A stretch of DNA of 64,000 nucleotides from Cannabis sativa (taxonomy: Eukaryota; Streptophyta; Magnoliopsida; Rosales; Cannabaceae). The translations under genes were made by a program, and so were the position numbers. Under the pieces are notes generated by a model. The model was not told the origin of the DNA, made no database searches, and saw only the letters and a program-made list of their open reading frames with translations. Shown here one piece after another: positions 1 through 13,025 of this stretch (within the stretch, counting starts at the first letter, position 1; the number at the start of each line of letters is the position of its first letter). The DNA is taken from assembly GCF_029168945.1 (NCBI RefSeq), contig NC_083603.1, positions 20,026,001-20,090,000 of the forward strand, in the 5' to 3' direction.

Positions 1-2262
1 TAGAAAAAATTAAGGCTTTGATAGAAATTCCATCACGAACAAAGTTGAAGGAAGTTCATGCCATAACAAGAAAAATGGCAGCTCTTAATAGATTCATCTC
101 AAAATCAACTGATAAGTGCCTACCATTCTCCAATGTACTGCAGGGCAACAAAAAGTTCGAATTGACAGACGAATGCATTTATCAACACCACCAGTTTTGG
201 CTAAACCAATAACTAGGGAGACTTTACTCTTTTACTTGGCTATCTCAGAGAACGCATTTAGTGCGGCATTGGTGCGAGAAAAGGAAAAGCACCAGCAACC
301 CGTTTACTATGTTAGTAAAAATTTGTTGGGGGCAGAGTCGAGATATCCCCCTCTTGAAAAACTTGCCCTATGTCTAATTCATGCATCTTGAAAATTAAGA
401 CCTTACTTCCATGCACATCCAAGAAAGGTGCTAACCGACCAGCCCATGAGACAAGGTTTGTCAAAACCAGATGCATCTGGAAGATTGATAAAATGGTCTA
501 TTGAACTGGGACAGTTCAACATAACTTATCACCCAAGGACATTCATTAGGGGCCAAGCTTTGGCAAATTTCCTAACAGAAGGGATAACTCCAGATGAAAA
601 TCCTTTTAGACAGTAAGAAGCAGACACTTGGAAGTTGTACGTGGATGGAGCATCTAACGAAGATGGCTCGGGAGCAGGGGTGATACTCATTTCACCAAAA
701 AACTTTAAGTTTCACTACGCCATAAGATTCCAGTTTGACACTTCCAACAACGAGGCAGAGTATGAAGCCTTGATAGCTGGTTTGAGAATAACTAAAGTGT
801 TAAAAGTCAATAATCTCATGTGTTATAGTGACTCCCAGTTAATTGTGAATCAGGTTCTAGGCGAATATCAGGCAAAGGGTTTAAAAATGGAAAAATACTT
901 AGAGAAGGTTTGGAAGAACTTGGAGAAGTTTGATTATTTTAAAATCGAACAAATCAAGAGAACAAAACTCTAACGCTGACGGCTTGGAAAAACTGGCCTC
1001 ACAGAACGAACTTGATGAATTGAAATTGGTACTGCTGGAAGTGTTAAACGAAATGAGTATATGTGAAAAGGAAGAAGTTGAGATGATTGACAACTCGCCC
1101 ACTTGGATGACACCTATAGTCAACTATTTTCTCAGGGAGCAACTTCCAGAAGACAACGAGGCACGAAAACTTCTATATTCAATACCTCGCTACATGATAG
1201 TAGATGGCAAATTATATCAGAGGCTTTTGTGGAGACCATGCAAGTTGGTAAAGCTTGTTGAAGAAAATAATTTGACAACAATACTATTGGAAAACTATAA
1301 ATAAAGACACACACAAATTTATCAAAAAATGCAATAAGTGTTAGAGATTTTCACATATACCTCACGTACCACCAACGGAACTAAGAATGATGACCTCGCC
1401 GTACCCATTCGCAATATGGGGGATTGATTTGATTGAGGCACTCCCCACAGGGCGAGGAGGAGCAAAGTACGCAGTAGTGGCAGTTGGCTTCTTCACAAAA
1501 TGGACAGAGGCTGAACCTCTAGTTTTCATAACATGCAAGAAAGCTCTCAACTTTGTTGTCAAGAACATAAATTGTAGGTTTGGAATACCCATTAAGATAG
1601 TATCTGATAATGGAACTCAGTTTGATAGTGAATTATTCACTGAGTTTTGCGAGAGGAATAAAATTATTAAGCGCTTCTTGTTAGTTTTAAGACCTTAAAC
1701 AAATGGGCAAGTAGAAGTTGTTAATAAACCCTTGAAGGATACAATCAAAAAGAAGTTGGACGCTGCAAAAGGTAGATGGGTAGATGAACTACCACTGGTA
1801 CTTTGGGCTCATAGAACAACGGAGAAAACATCAACAGGACACACTCCGTTCTCGCTGGTATTTGGCTCAGAGGCAATGCTGTCAGTAGAAGTTAATACCG
1901 TGACCCACAGACGATATTTCTATAATCAAGAAGAAAACCAAGAACTCTTGAAGCTTTCCTTGGATCTACTTGATGAAAAATGTACTGAGCTGCAAATTAC
2001 TAATGCAACATACCAACACTGAGTTACACGATATTTCAACAAGAAAGTGAAGAAAAGGCTCTTTAACGTCGTTGACTTGGTGCTAAGACAGGTATTTGCA
2101 AACACGAGAGACGCATCTATAGGAGTATTTAATCCAAACTGAGAAGGTCCTAATGTGATCGAAGCAATAGTGGGAGTCAGGGTTTATAAATTAGCTCGGC
2201 TTAACGGCTCGCTAATAAAGAACCATTGGAATGTTGAGCATTTGCGACCCTACTACCAGTAA
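1..2262 (+). pseudogene. Ty3/gypsy Tat-lineage pol, 3' part (RT end, RNase H x2, integrase)
   Basis: The 3' portion of a retrotransposon polyprotein enters at the left edge, split by frameshifts and stops. Reading order: end of the RT palm/thumb region (about 18-212); RT-linked RNase H (about 185-600); a second, plant-type RNase H (about 632-970) with D in YVDGAS, E in NEAEYEALIAGL and D in YSDSQLIVNQ; then integrase. The integrase keeps part of its zinc finger (KKCNKC near 1330), D in WGIDLIEALP, D in VSDNGTQF, and E in the GQVEV stretch near 1710. The last frame ends in HLRPYYQ and a TAA at 2260-2262. A second RNase H between RT and integrase marks the Tat lineage. Gag, protease and the 5' LTR lie outside the window. 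The breaks make it non-functional. Confidence 0.88.
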
Positions 2263-2988
2263 AGTCACAGACATGTTGTAATCTCTTTTTCTGATGTAAT
2301 TTTTTTTAATTCAATTATTAATAAAGTTGAAGTATTTTCCAAGTAATTACAAAGTTTTATTATTTAAATTACTTGAGGGGCATATGTATGTGTATGATCA
2401 ACTAGAATTTATCTAGAAAGGCATAATATATTGCAAACCTAGGCAATGCAAAGTCAATAATAGCAGTGTTAAATGAGATTTAACTCATAAAAAACAACAC
2501 TAAGCTGCATGCAAAGCTGAGTATCCAATGGCTCGCATCCTATAGGAAAGTATAAAATGAGGTACCAAGATGCCTTGAAAAAATACTTAACCTAAAATAT
2601 GAATGGAAGGCACAACTATTTATATAAGCAATCATAAATGTACAAAGTAATACACAAGATGAATTATTCAAAGTATGTTTAAGTCTGCTTAAAAAAAAAA
2701 ATTTAACTATTTACGCAAAGTAGAATTGATAAACTGCTCGTGAATGCCTAGCAGATAATAACTGCTCGCATATATAGTAGATTATTAACTACTTAGGGAC
2801 TACAAAAAGGAAAACAAGAGTAGTGGAAATGCTTACTTAAAGTATTTTAAATTTGATCAAAGTATAATAGTTTAAGTTGTGAATTAAAAGGCAAATAAAC
2901 AAATATATTAAGTTCAAATTTAAAAATACGAGGCAACATATGAAAGATAAAATGAAAAAGTTGGCCATCCAACAATGAAAATTTGTCT
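2263..2988. other. Tat element spacer downstream of pol
   Basis: AT-rich DNA after the pol stop with no supported gene. A purine-rich ACTTGAGGGGCA stretch near 2370 resembles Tat polypurine tracts and may prime an internal plus-strand start. The right end of the spacer runs into the antisense reading frame. No promoter or terminator can be assigned. Confidence 0.5.
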
Positions 2989-3723
2989 TTACAAAAGTGC
3001 CACAAGGGGCAAATCATTGTCTCGCCCACATGGCCACTTTCCTACATAAATAAAAAAAACCAAGACTACATTGTAGGTGACTTGGATAAATCTGTTGTTC
3101 CTCGACTTCCTCTTCCTTGCCAAGCTTCTCCTTCCTGGTTTTCTTACAAAAGGCTCACATGGCTTCAGCTCCTTAGCCCACCAGGTCTGATAAATGGTCC
3201 TCCTTGCGATGCTATGAACCATGTCTTTGGAGTCAGCTTCCGCCTCTTTGAGCTTTTTGTCATGATCAGCCTGGAGGGACTTGAGGTCATCCTCGAGCTC
3301 TTTGATCTTCTTCTGATCCGCCAGATGTTGCCTTTTGGCCTCCTCCTTTGTGCGAGAAACCTCGGCCACAGAGGTTCCATTTTTTGGCCAGGGTATCCCT
3401 GTGCTCCCTGACCTAGCGAACCTCGGTCTTAGGCCTCTCAACTTGCTGACACGACCTATGATGAGTAGCAAAGGAGAGAAGAGAGGCCTCCGAGAAGGAA
3501 GCAAAAAATATATATAATGAGAAAAAGAGGAAAAGGAAACTAACTTGATGCAAGAGTTCATAACTCCTTTTTCTAAGATCCATAACGCTGCTTTGCGTAA
3601 GGAGCTCCCAGTTGCTAAACCAAAGGATCATGAAGTTATGCCACCCATTAGTAAAGTGCAGCGAGCATATTGGTGAACCCTCTGTTTCGACCTTCGGGGG
3701 TAAGGGACAAGAGGGCTCGAGAA
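2989..3723 (-). pseudogene. Tat antisense ORF, C-terminal coiled-coil part
   Basis: The minus-strand frame 2989-3561 encodes a charged heptad-like region (EEAKRQHLADQKKIKELEDD and onward, rich in K, E, L and A), followed by a basic tail with KRKSRNN. This is a coiled coil by composition; I see no catalytic motif. It lies antisense to the Tat pol upstream and is collinear with the antisense fragments at 5644-5723 and 7604-9526, the two solo LTRs accounting for the gaps. Antisense extra frames downstream of pol are known in Tat elements such as Retand, Grande and RIRE2, and their function is unknown. The assignment rests on position and on the N-terminal domain type. Confidence 0.6.
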
Positions 3724-3728
3724 GAACC

Positions 3729-5638
3729 TGTTAGGTTTTATGCCCTAAATAAAACTCTTTACAATCTGATTAGTTATCAATATAAGAAATTTGAAGTGAT
3801 TGATGTTTGCATGAATTTTACATGCTAATGGTTTAATATGTTTAATATGTTTATTACATTCATACACACAAAATCAGTTAAATCCAGATCATATGTTTAT
3901 TCACAATTACAGTATCGTCAACACAGTGGAATGTGATTGTGATCATATGAATCAAAAGTTTTGGTCCCTGTTTCATCAGTGTTATTGGATTTACACTAAT
4001 GTGATAATCAGCGATGATGTGTACTTACACTTGGAGTAAGTGTTATGTTCTTTCCAGGACATTAGTAAAGTATACTAGTTTCGAATGTATGGAGTATACA
4101 TTGGACTGGACCGATATTGCAACTAAGTTAAGATATTACAAACTTACCGTTAACATATCTTTCCAAGTCAATATCAGTAGTTGATCTTAAGATTGAAAAG
4201 AATCTAAATCCTGATATGCTTGGGCTCAACTCAGGAGTGCTATTCATGTTCTTTGATTTATTAGTTAAGCCTACTTTTGGGTCAGGGTGATACGTATATT
4301 TTGGGAACATGATAGTATGATTGAGTGGGAGTGCTGAACATAAATATGGAATCTATAGCTTCTACTGGTGTATAGAAGTCAAGTGATGATTCCCTTCGAG
4401 CTTAGCAAATAGAAGTAAATGGATGAGCTCTTGTTTAACTGACTAATTATTAGATCACTAAACACCATTTACAGGTAGCTAAGTGTTTTAAGGGGCAAAA
4501 TACATTGAGGGGTGAGAACGGTAAAGAAATCCCATCTCGATGTAAATCATCTATATAGAGGATCTTTAAATCACAATAAGATTATAATAATGGTTAAATG
4601 AGATAGTATATTGGTATCGTGAAACATACAATATGCTCTATATAAGTCTGAGAGTGCAATTCTAAGTTCTAAGAGTGGATTCAACGAAGAATTAATAAGT
4701 AGGAATTTACTTGGTAAATTTGGTTCACTTATTGGAAGCTCAGCATATAGATCCATGGTCCCCATTCTAGTTGAGAACATTCTGCTTGTAAGACTCATTA
4801 ATTGATTCGTGATTGATCAATTATAATTCTAAAGTTAGACTATGTCTGATTTTATGAATTTTCACTAAGCAGGGGTGAAATTGTAAGGAAAAGAGTTTTC
4901 TAGGTTTATTTATTTATTAATAGACTTTATATGTCTAATTAATAATTAAATTAAATGACAATATTATTTAATAATGTATTTTAATTATTAAATAATTAGT
5001 TTTGGCATTTAAAAGGTTAGAATTGGAAAATTGGCATTTTTGAGAAAATAGAGATAAAATTTGATAAAATTGCAAAATTAAGTGGGGCCCATTACAACAC
5101 CTATGGCCGGCCACTTATAAGGCATTTTCAAATTATTATTTTTATTATTTTAATGCCAAATAATTCTAAACTTAAACCTAGTAAGTTGCCTATAAATAGA
5201 AAGTGATGGCTCAGTCAAAACACAAGTTTTCAATAAGCCTTTCTGACAGAAATTTCTCTCTTCAGAAAACTGAGCCTTCCTCACTCTCTACCTTAGCCGA
5301 AACCTCTCTCCCTCTTTTCCTTCATCTTTTTCGTGACCCTAGTGAAAGAGTAAGTGCCCACACACAGCAAGCAGTAACTCAATCATAGATTGGAAGACTG
5401 TGAAGGATCAAAGCTTGAAGAAGAAGGAGATTCGGGCTCAGATCTTGATTATACTCTGCTACAGAAGGAATCAAGGGTTAGAGATCTGAGTGGAAGGAGA
5501 CATTTATTCCGCTGCATCAATGTAAGGTTTTCTTAACTTTATATGTGTTTATTTTATTGTTTTAGAAAGTTCATATTTAGGATGTTAATAAACATACTTG
5601 TGAGTAGATCTAAGATCCTGGTAAAATAATTCCCAACA
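3729..5638 (+). mobile_element. Solo LTR, copia-like family, copy 1
   Basis: A 1910-bp unit beginning TGTTAGG and ending CCCAACA is flanked by the perfect 5-bp duplication GAACC (3724-3728 and 5639-5643). No internal region is present, so it is a solo LTR left by LTR-LTR recombination. A TATAAATA box is at 5191-5198. Related copies in this window: 5724-7603, 54463-56353, and fragments at 11173-11407 and 26086-27373. Copia-like assignment rests on the TGTTGGG/CCAACA ends and length; there is no internal domain to confirm it. It splits the Tat antisense frame. Confidence 0.9.
5191..5198 (+). promoter_or_regulatory. TATA box of solo LTR copy 1
   Basis: TATAAATA within CCTATAAATAG, kept at the equivalent place in the related LTRs (7155-7162, 26918-26925, 55905-55912). 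It probably marks the U3/R boundary of this family. Confidence 0.6.
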
Positions 5639-5643
5639 GAACC

Positions 5644-5723
5644 ACCTCTAGACGAGAACCAGAGAACTTCACTTGGTGCACTGACCTAGTAGGTTGTTCA
5701 TTGGAATTCGTCGCAGTAGGGAC
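5644..5723 (-). pseudogene. Tat antisense ORF sliver between two solo LTRs
   Basis: About 80 bp remain between the two LTR insertions. It can be read on the minus strand in continuity with the antisense frame but is too short to identify independently. It is assigned purely by position. Confidence 0.35.
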
Positions 5724-7603
5724 TGTTGGGTTTTATGCCCTAAATAAAACTCATTTCAATATAATCAGATTTACTTATTAATATAGATCAGAAATAACAT
5801 TTAATGTTGCATGGTTCACATGATTTATTTCATGATTATATGTACATAATGTATAAATTCATCTAAAACCCTTTTCACATACTTGATCCTGTTTATTGTG
5901 CCGTCAACACATTGGAAAGTAAACATGACTATGTGAATAAAGTTTCCTAGATTTATCAGACATAGGGTTTTACTGATATGATAATCTACAACAGAGTTTA
6001 CTTGCATTTGGAGAAGTGCTATGTTCTTTCCAGAGCATTGGTTAAAGTAAAGCTCAGGTTGGATGCATGGAGTATGCATCGGAAGGGACCGATATTGAAC
6101 TTTGACTTAGATTTAATTAAACTTACCGTAAAATCTATTCAAGTCAATATCGCCTAGTTGATCCTAGATCAAATGATCTTAATCCTGTTATGATTAGGCT
6201 CAATCTTGAAAGGCTATTCGTGTTCTTTGATTTGTTAGTTAAGCCTACTTTTATGTCAGGGTGATGCGTACATTTTGGGAACACGGTAGTGCAATTGAGT
6301 GGGAGCGCTGGCATAAACATGGAATCTATAGCTTCTATCTGGCAAATAGTAAGCAAAGGATGATCTCCTTCGAGCTTGACCAAACAAAAATAAATGGTGG
6401 AGATCTCATTTCACATAAGCTGAAATACCATTTATACGGGGTCAAGTATTTTAAGGATAAAATACATAGTAGGGTGTTACGGTAATTTCATCCCTTTACT
6501 GTGTAGATCATTCATATAGAGGATAATTGATCAAATTAGGATTATAACAATGGATAACTAATGATCTGTCTATATGGCGGAACATATAGAGCATTCTATA
6601 TACTGAGAGTGCAATTCTAAGTTCTATGCGTGGATTCAACGAAGAATTAATAAGTTAGTGAATTTTAGTGCTAAATTCTTGATCTACTTATTGGAAGCTC
6701 GGTTATATAGACCCATGGTCCCCGCACTAGTTGAGATAATATTGCTTGTAAGACTCATGTAATTGGTTTTGATTAATCAATTATAATTCTCAAATTAGAC
6801 TATGTCTATTTGTGAATTTTTCACTAAGTAAGGGCGAAATTGTAAAGAAAGAGTTTATAGGGGCATATTTGTTAATTATGATACTTTGTATGGTTCAACT
6901 AATAAATATGATAAATGACAATATTATTTAATAATTATTTATAGTTATTAAATAGTTAGAATTGGCATTTAAATGGTTGAATTAGGAAATTGGCATTTTT
7001 GAGAAAATCAGATACAAAAGGTGTTAAAATTGCAAAATTGCAAAAACAAGGCCCAATCCACTAAGTGTATGGTCGGCCACCTTTGTAGGTATTTTAAATT
7101 GATTTTTTCATTATTTTAATGCCATATAATTACAATCTAACCCTAGTGGAATGCTATAAATAGATAGTGAAGGCTTCAGGAAAAACACTTCTTCTGATTC
7201 AGAAAACCTGAGCTTTCTCTCTCCCTATCTTTAGCTACCACTTCTTCTTTCTTCTTCCTTTGAATTTCGAAATCCTTAGTGATTAGAGTAGTGCCCACAC
7301 ACATCAAGTGATACCTCAATCATAGTGAGGAAGATCGTGAAGAAAGATCATCAGCAAAGGAGTTTCAGCATCAAAGATTCAGAGAAAGAGATCCAGGTTC
7401 AGATATTGATAATGCTCTGCTACAGAAAGGAATCAAGGGCTAGATATCTGAACGGAAGGAGTCATATTATTCCGCTGCACCCAATGTAAGGTTTCTTAAA
7501 CTTTATATGTGTTTAATTTATCGTTTTAGAAAGTTCTTATTTAGGATGTTAATAAACATACTTGTGAGTAGATCTAAGATCCTGGTAAAATAAACTTCCA
7601 ACA
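5724..7603 (+). mobile_element. Solo LTR, copia-like family, copy 2 (no TSD)
   Basis: 1880 bp from TGTTGGG to CCAACA, clearly related along its whole length to the LTR at 3729-5638, with a TATA box at 7155-7162. The flanking five bases do not match (GGGAC left, ACCTC right). This suggests recombination between LTRs of two separate insertions with loss of the DNA between them, or an eroded duplication. It interrupts the antisense frame between its basic middle part and its coiled-coil end. Confidence 0.85.
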
Positions 7604-9526
7604 ACCTCATTCTCTGGGGATTTGGCTGGCTTGATGGTGAGTTGGCCAAATGATTTCTTCTTGTTGGTTGTGGTCTTGGCCCTCTTGGGTTCCTTAGTAG
7701 AACCCGAGACCTCACCAACTATGGCTACTCTCTTCTTGGACTTCTTTTTGACTGGGGGAGGACTCTTGAACATATTCCCCAGGTCGAGGTCCAAATCTGT
7801 GATGTGGAAGAAGCACATTAGCACTTAAGCAAAGTAAACAAAAGAAAATGGGAAATAAACTCCCATTTGAGAAAGTTACCTTAATCTTCAGAAGATGACG
7901 AGGGAGGACTATAATATTCACTAAGCTCCCTAGATCTTGTGATAAGGGTTTCTTGGATCTAAGTCCCAACTTTAATCTATGTGACCCGATCTATCCAACA
8001 TAGTTTCATACTGCTGGACAATCGCATAGAAAGAACTAGTGCATCTAATTTGAACGTGAAACTCTAGGTACAACCTATCAAACCTATGAGTTATACGATC
8101 TATGAGGAAGGGGTTCCAAGTATAAAAATTGTATCGACAATCTCGAAAAGATACAAGGGTGTTACGTTCTGCCCTAAGCACAGTGGGAGACCACCCACAT
8201 TGATTACCTCGGGATGCTTCCCCTTCAGCTTCCCAAGGAGTGACCTTTTGAAGTTAATGTACGTGAGCCACGTAATCCTCGCTCTCTTCATCGGTTGGAA
8301 CCAGAACCTTTTGCCACGAAGTATACTTAGGTACTTTATAATCTCAAGTATATTCATCCGAGGCAAGAAGGCCAACAGTCTTCAGATTTGTCTTGTTGCA
8401 CAAGAAATTTATCGATCTCAACCCGAATGGAACACTTAGCAAGGTTTTGTGATGCTCGGCCATCTCGGGAATTGAAACTGGTCTTTGAGAAACTACTGTC
8501 AAAAGAAGAAAGTTATTAGTCAGCGAGGCCAAAATTAAAAACATGGGGTAAATTAAAACCAAGTTTGGAACAGATTGTACTTACGTATAATGCGAAATGC
8601 AGTCGTATTTATAAGAGAGGGACCCTTCGTCAAGAAGAAGTCTTCTTTAAACTCAGTCTTGTTTGGCAGCCTCACGATGATCCTGCGATCACTCGTATAG
8701 GTGCCAAGGTAGTAAAATCCCTTTGCAGCTCGCTTCCTTGTGAAGACTGCCTTAACTGAGTAAAAATATACTATCTCCAAGACTAGGGTACTCCAATCCA
8801 AAAATATGGTATAGGACCTTCAAGCTCGCAAGGATCCTATACGAGATTGGGTTTAGCTAGAAAGGGGTAACCTCAATGTAGTTACAGAACTCCTTAAAGT
8901 AATTGCTGAAGGATAAAACCACCCTAGCCTTGATGTGCTCAAGGCTCTAGGCACCAATGCTCGAGGAATCTCTTGTGCTGGGTCCACTGCACTCCTCGCG
9001 TATTACCCTTTTTTGGAGGAAAATAGCTGAATTCTCCTAGAGCAACGGACCTTATAGTGCAACCTTTCCTCTGCTTTATACCGTATGACTTCAATATGCC
9101 ACCAAAATAAGCCCCAATTGATCTAACCTTGGATGCAATGAGTTTTGCCCCAAAGGTTACATTGGGATCCTGTGGAGTATTTGATTTATGAGGTTTAGGA
9201 GACATAATGTCAAACTCAAGGTCACCTGGTTCAAAAGCAACAGTGACTTGGGGTAAAAATATTGGTCTCGCAGGTGGAATAGAAGATAATATTGAGGGTT
9301 TAGGCCAGGCTGCGTCTCGCAAAAAATGACGTCTACTCTAAAAAATCTCTTGAATAAATCGCCTACACCGACTGGCAATTTATTGTTCGACTTAATCAAA
9401 TGATCTCTAATTTTGGCATCATTTATCTCTAATTTAGACCGAGGTTTGAATGGGAGGGCTATTTCTTTAGGGCTTTCTGTTTCTAAAAACTCTAGAGAAT
9501 AAACTTCTGAACCAGATTGGGACATT
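7604..9526 (-). pseudogene. Tat antisense ORF, N-terminal part (gypsy-type transposon domain-like)
   Basis: A broken minus-strand frame starts at about 9526 with MSQSGSEVYSLEFLE and continues through several frameshifted pieces (9157-9526, about 8800-8930, 8553-8801, 7972-8181, 7549-7824). The piece at 8800-8930 has a NPISYRIL-like motif and 8553-8801 has GFYYLGTYT followed by a basic/aromatic stretch. Both recall the plant 'putative gypsy type transposon' domain family (Pfam PF04195). The 7604-7824 piece is lysine-rich (PVKKKSKKR, PKRAKTTTNKKK) and looks like a nuclear localisation signal. The frame is antisense to the Tat element carrying it. The domain match is from memory of the family pattern, not a search. 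Confidence 0.6.
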
Positions 9527-9585
9527 TCTACAAAAAAAAAAAAAATCCCAATTTTTGGATGAAATTTATTAAACCAGAGGCCCAA

Positions 9586-10205
9586 GGAGACGGTAAACCT
9601 AAAATTATACTACGCCTAAACCCTAAAATTAACCCAGAAAACTTAAACCAAAATTACTAAAACCGAATGAAGTGAAAAGATGCTAAATAAATGATCATAA
9701 ACCAGAAAAATAAAGAAAAATAGAGTAGAATGAGAAACTTACTGTTTGAAGTCGAGTAGTCGTGTGATGAAAAGTCTTGTGACCGGAGATGGAGAGAATG
9801 GCGTGATGAATTTTTTGAACACTTGAGGTCGAAAAGAAAATCCGAGGAAATTCGCATAAAGAATGCTAAAGACGAGAAGGGCGTGCAAGGTTTCAGGAAG
9901 TTGGGATGAAAATTTTTCAGAAAGTTTGAGTTTTTGAAAAGGAAAGAATGGTGGAAAAATTGATTCCTTACCGTTTTATACTCTAAACTTAGTTACTGTC
10001 AGATTAAAGTGTAGAAGATCCAACGGGTAAAAGTGGAAGAAAAGTGGAAAAGATGGATCATTAATGCTGATGATGTCCCTCGAAACCACAAAACTGCCAA
10101 AATTAAACACATGCATATTTTGAAATTGGATTATGACCAAAATTCCCACGGTAATCATTTAAAAAGCATTTTTTATTGAAAAAAAAAGACTTTTTAAGGA
10201 GCAAT
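9586..10205. other. Tat 3' spacer leading to 3' LTR
   Basis: No gene seen. This AT-rich stretch lies between the antisense frame's start and the probable 3' LTR, so it would hold any promoter for the antisense frame. It ends in AAGGAGCAAT, a short purine-rich tract just before the LTR, probably the polypurine tract. Confidence 0.45.
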
Positions 10206-11172
10206 TGTTATACCCAAAATTTTGCTGCTACTTCACAAAGTGACATGTGTCACTCTCAGGGAATATGAATGAACGAATATGATGATAATTATATCATTAA
10301 ATGCAAAATAGTACAACACATTAAATATAGAATAAATAGAGTTTGTTTGTAACTTGCTGGCTTGCATAGCCTCAAGCGAGACAAGGAAGTACAAACTATC
10401 AAATTCTGTATTTACCAGAAACCATCTCACGTCAGAAGGCATAATCCCAAAGGAGACATAGACAACGCATAGCTAGGTATTTACCTCGCAGCATGCAAAG
10501 AAAGTATTTATGAAGCGACGCGATTCTTAAATACTTAGCATATAATTGACATTATAATGACTAAGTAAAATAGCTTGAAGGACATGATTGTCCAATCTAC
10601 AAGACCTTATGATCAAAGAGAAATTCTTGAGTTTTCTCAGTACACTGGTGCTCATGCCATTGCTGGAATGCATGTAAGCTAATTAGTCATTCGTCCATGT
10701 ACAAGGCGAGATGCCTCCAACAAGATGACCCTAAGAGGAAGTTTCCATCCACGACAGCGTTGACCTCCTTAAAAATGGTTTAAATCACAACTGTGTGATT
10801 TTTAAATATTAATTGCATTTATTTACGTGGAGCATAATTAAAGCCCACAATTTCTGGGAATATTGTTATCGGATTTGAACTTGAATGTAATTAATTTCCA
10901 ACCTATATTACAATAAATAGGGGAAGAATATACATAGAGAGGAAGAAATCTGAGGGAAGAGAAGATAGACTCATTGTAAAAAAGAAACCCTAGTTCTGTA
11001 TCAGAAATATCTGAATAAGATAGACTCGTGGACTATGCAGAGCTAATTACAAAACCACGTAAAAACCTTGTGTTATTTTATTACTGTTAGTTTTCTAAAG
11101 GTTCTTATAATTTCTGTGCCAAACCTATTACGAAAATAGGCTCATAATTGTTAACAAAAATTTGTGTTAACA
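10206..11172 (+). mobile_element. Probable 3' LTR of Tat element
   Basis: Begins TGTTATACCC after a purine-rich tract and ends GTGTTAACA, giving TGTTA/TAACA inverted ends and a 967-bp length. A TATA-like AATAAATAGGGGA lies near 10910. The DNA right after it is the interior of a minus-strand copia-like LTR, so the Tat element probably inserted there. The 5' LTR is outside the window, so the boundaries are unconfirmed by LTR comparison or TSD. Confidence 0.6.
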
Positions 11173-11407
11173 CTGACAAATCATGGGACATAAAACTTTG
11201 AAACATATAATCATGATTATATTTCATTGTGTTGACAACACTATAATTATGAATAACAATATGTTCTGGATTTAATAGGATTTATACATTAAACATATGA
11301 CCATGAAAGAAATCATGTGAACCATGCATCATAAAATAATTTTTGATCTTTTATTAGTAAATCTGATTATATTGAAATAGATTTTATTTAGGGCACAAAA
11401 TCCTACA
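11173..11407 (-). mobile_element. Copia-like LTR fragment, minus orientation
   Basis: Read on the minus strand from 11407, it begins TGTAGGATTTTGTGCCCT and follows the first 235 bp or so of the LTR at 5724-7603. It stops abruptly at the Tat LTR end (11172), consistent with the Tat element having split an older LTR whose other part lies outside the window. Confidence 0.8.
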
Positions 11408-11607
11408 GTTTAGTCTTTTGTATTTAATCAATTTAATATGTAAATATCTAACAATTTTATTATAAATTAGAGTTTTAGGCTTCCTATATAAATGCCTTAA
11501 CTCTAACCTAGAAAACCTAAGTCACTAAGCCTAATCCTTAGCCTCCAAATAACTCTAACTTAGAAACCTTAGTATCTCTTTCTCTCTCTCTCTGCTACAC
11601 GCCCCCA

Positions 11608-12128
<521 letters not shown>

Positions 12129-12262
12129 GAAAATCTGTACTCAAAAAAATTACTTGTCGTTTTTCCACATATAGTGCAAAACAACACGTCACGGAGATTT
12201 GAAAATTTGCACTACAAAAAATGACATGTCATTTTTCCACATGTAGTAGAAAACAACATGTC
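12129..12262. repeat. Tandem duplication (72-bp unit) with 20-bp palindrome
   Basis: Two diverged units begin GAAAATCTGTACTC (12129) and GAAAATTTGCACTAC (12201). Each contains ACATGTC/GACATGT motifs and an adenine tract. The second holds a perfect 20-bp palindrome at 12217-12236 (AAAAATGACA and its reverse complement). Such subterminal repeats occur in DNA transposons, but no element ends were found. Confidence 0.7.
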
Positions 12263-13010
12263 GTACAGGATCATCCCCTACCTCTAGCCGAGTCTTTTTG
12301 ACCCAATTTCTTACACGTGGGTCCTGTGGACCTGATCAAAACCCGGTCTGAAAATGCAATTCTGACGACCGAAATTCGTATTTCAATTCCAAAATGAACT
12401 GAATGAAAAAATTAAGAGATCCATATAGAATTTAGGCAATATTGATTTCACAAAAATAGTTCAGGTCCGATTGTGTTCTACAAAGAATATTCTCCAGATT
12501 TTAATGTTTTCAGAAAAGTTTTTCATGCTTAAATCGATCTTTAACATTATATGAATGTAATATTGCATAAGAGATTAGAATTAAACATTGAAAAAAATTC
12601 AAATTTTAAATAACAATGGCTGTAAATCAAAAAAAAAATCATGTATATATATTCTCGTATACAATGATTATATCGATTCAAAACATGATAAATAGATAAT
12701 ATGATATTCTAATCAATATTATGTAATAAAATCAAGGATTCATTTATATAAACATATATGCAAAAAAAATATATGTATATACAACTGTAAATATGAATGT
12801 ATATATACAAAAATAAAATTTATTATTTTAATACTTAGAAAATATTAAAATCGAGTGTATATAACTATCCTAATAATAATATATATATATATCAAAATAA
12901 TTAAAATAAAAAAAACATTCATTGATCGGTCAAGAACAAAGAGATGCACTGACAATATATATACACGTATATACCACAAAACTCAAAATAATCAAGACAA
13001 AGATAAAAGA
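12263..13010. other. AT-rich stretch, probably interior of a minus-strand LTR element
   Basis: No reading frame of note. It lies just inside the primer-binding site at 13011-13024, so on the minus strand it would be the 5' leader of the element whose LTR is 13026-13616. Contains (TA)n near 12870. Confidence 0.35.
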
Positions 13011-13024
13011 TACTCTGATACTAA
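13011..13024 (-). other. Primer-binding site (initiator tRNA-Met type)
   Basis: On the minus strand the sequence reads TTAGTATCAGAGTA, close to the usual TTGGTATCAGAGC complement of the initiator tRNA-Met 3' end. It lies one base from an LTR terminus, as expected for a retrotransposon PBS. Confidence 0.6.
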
Positions 13025-13025
13025 A

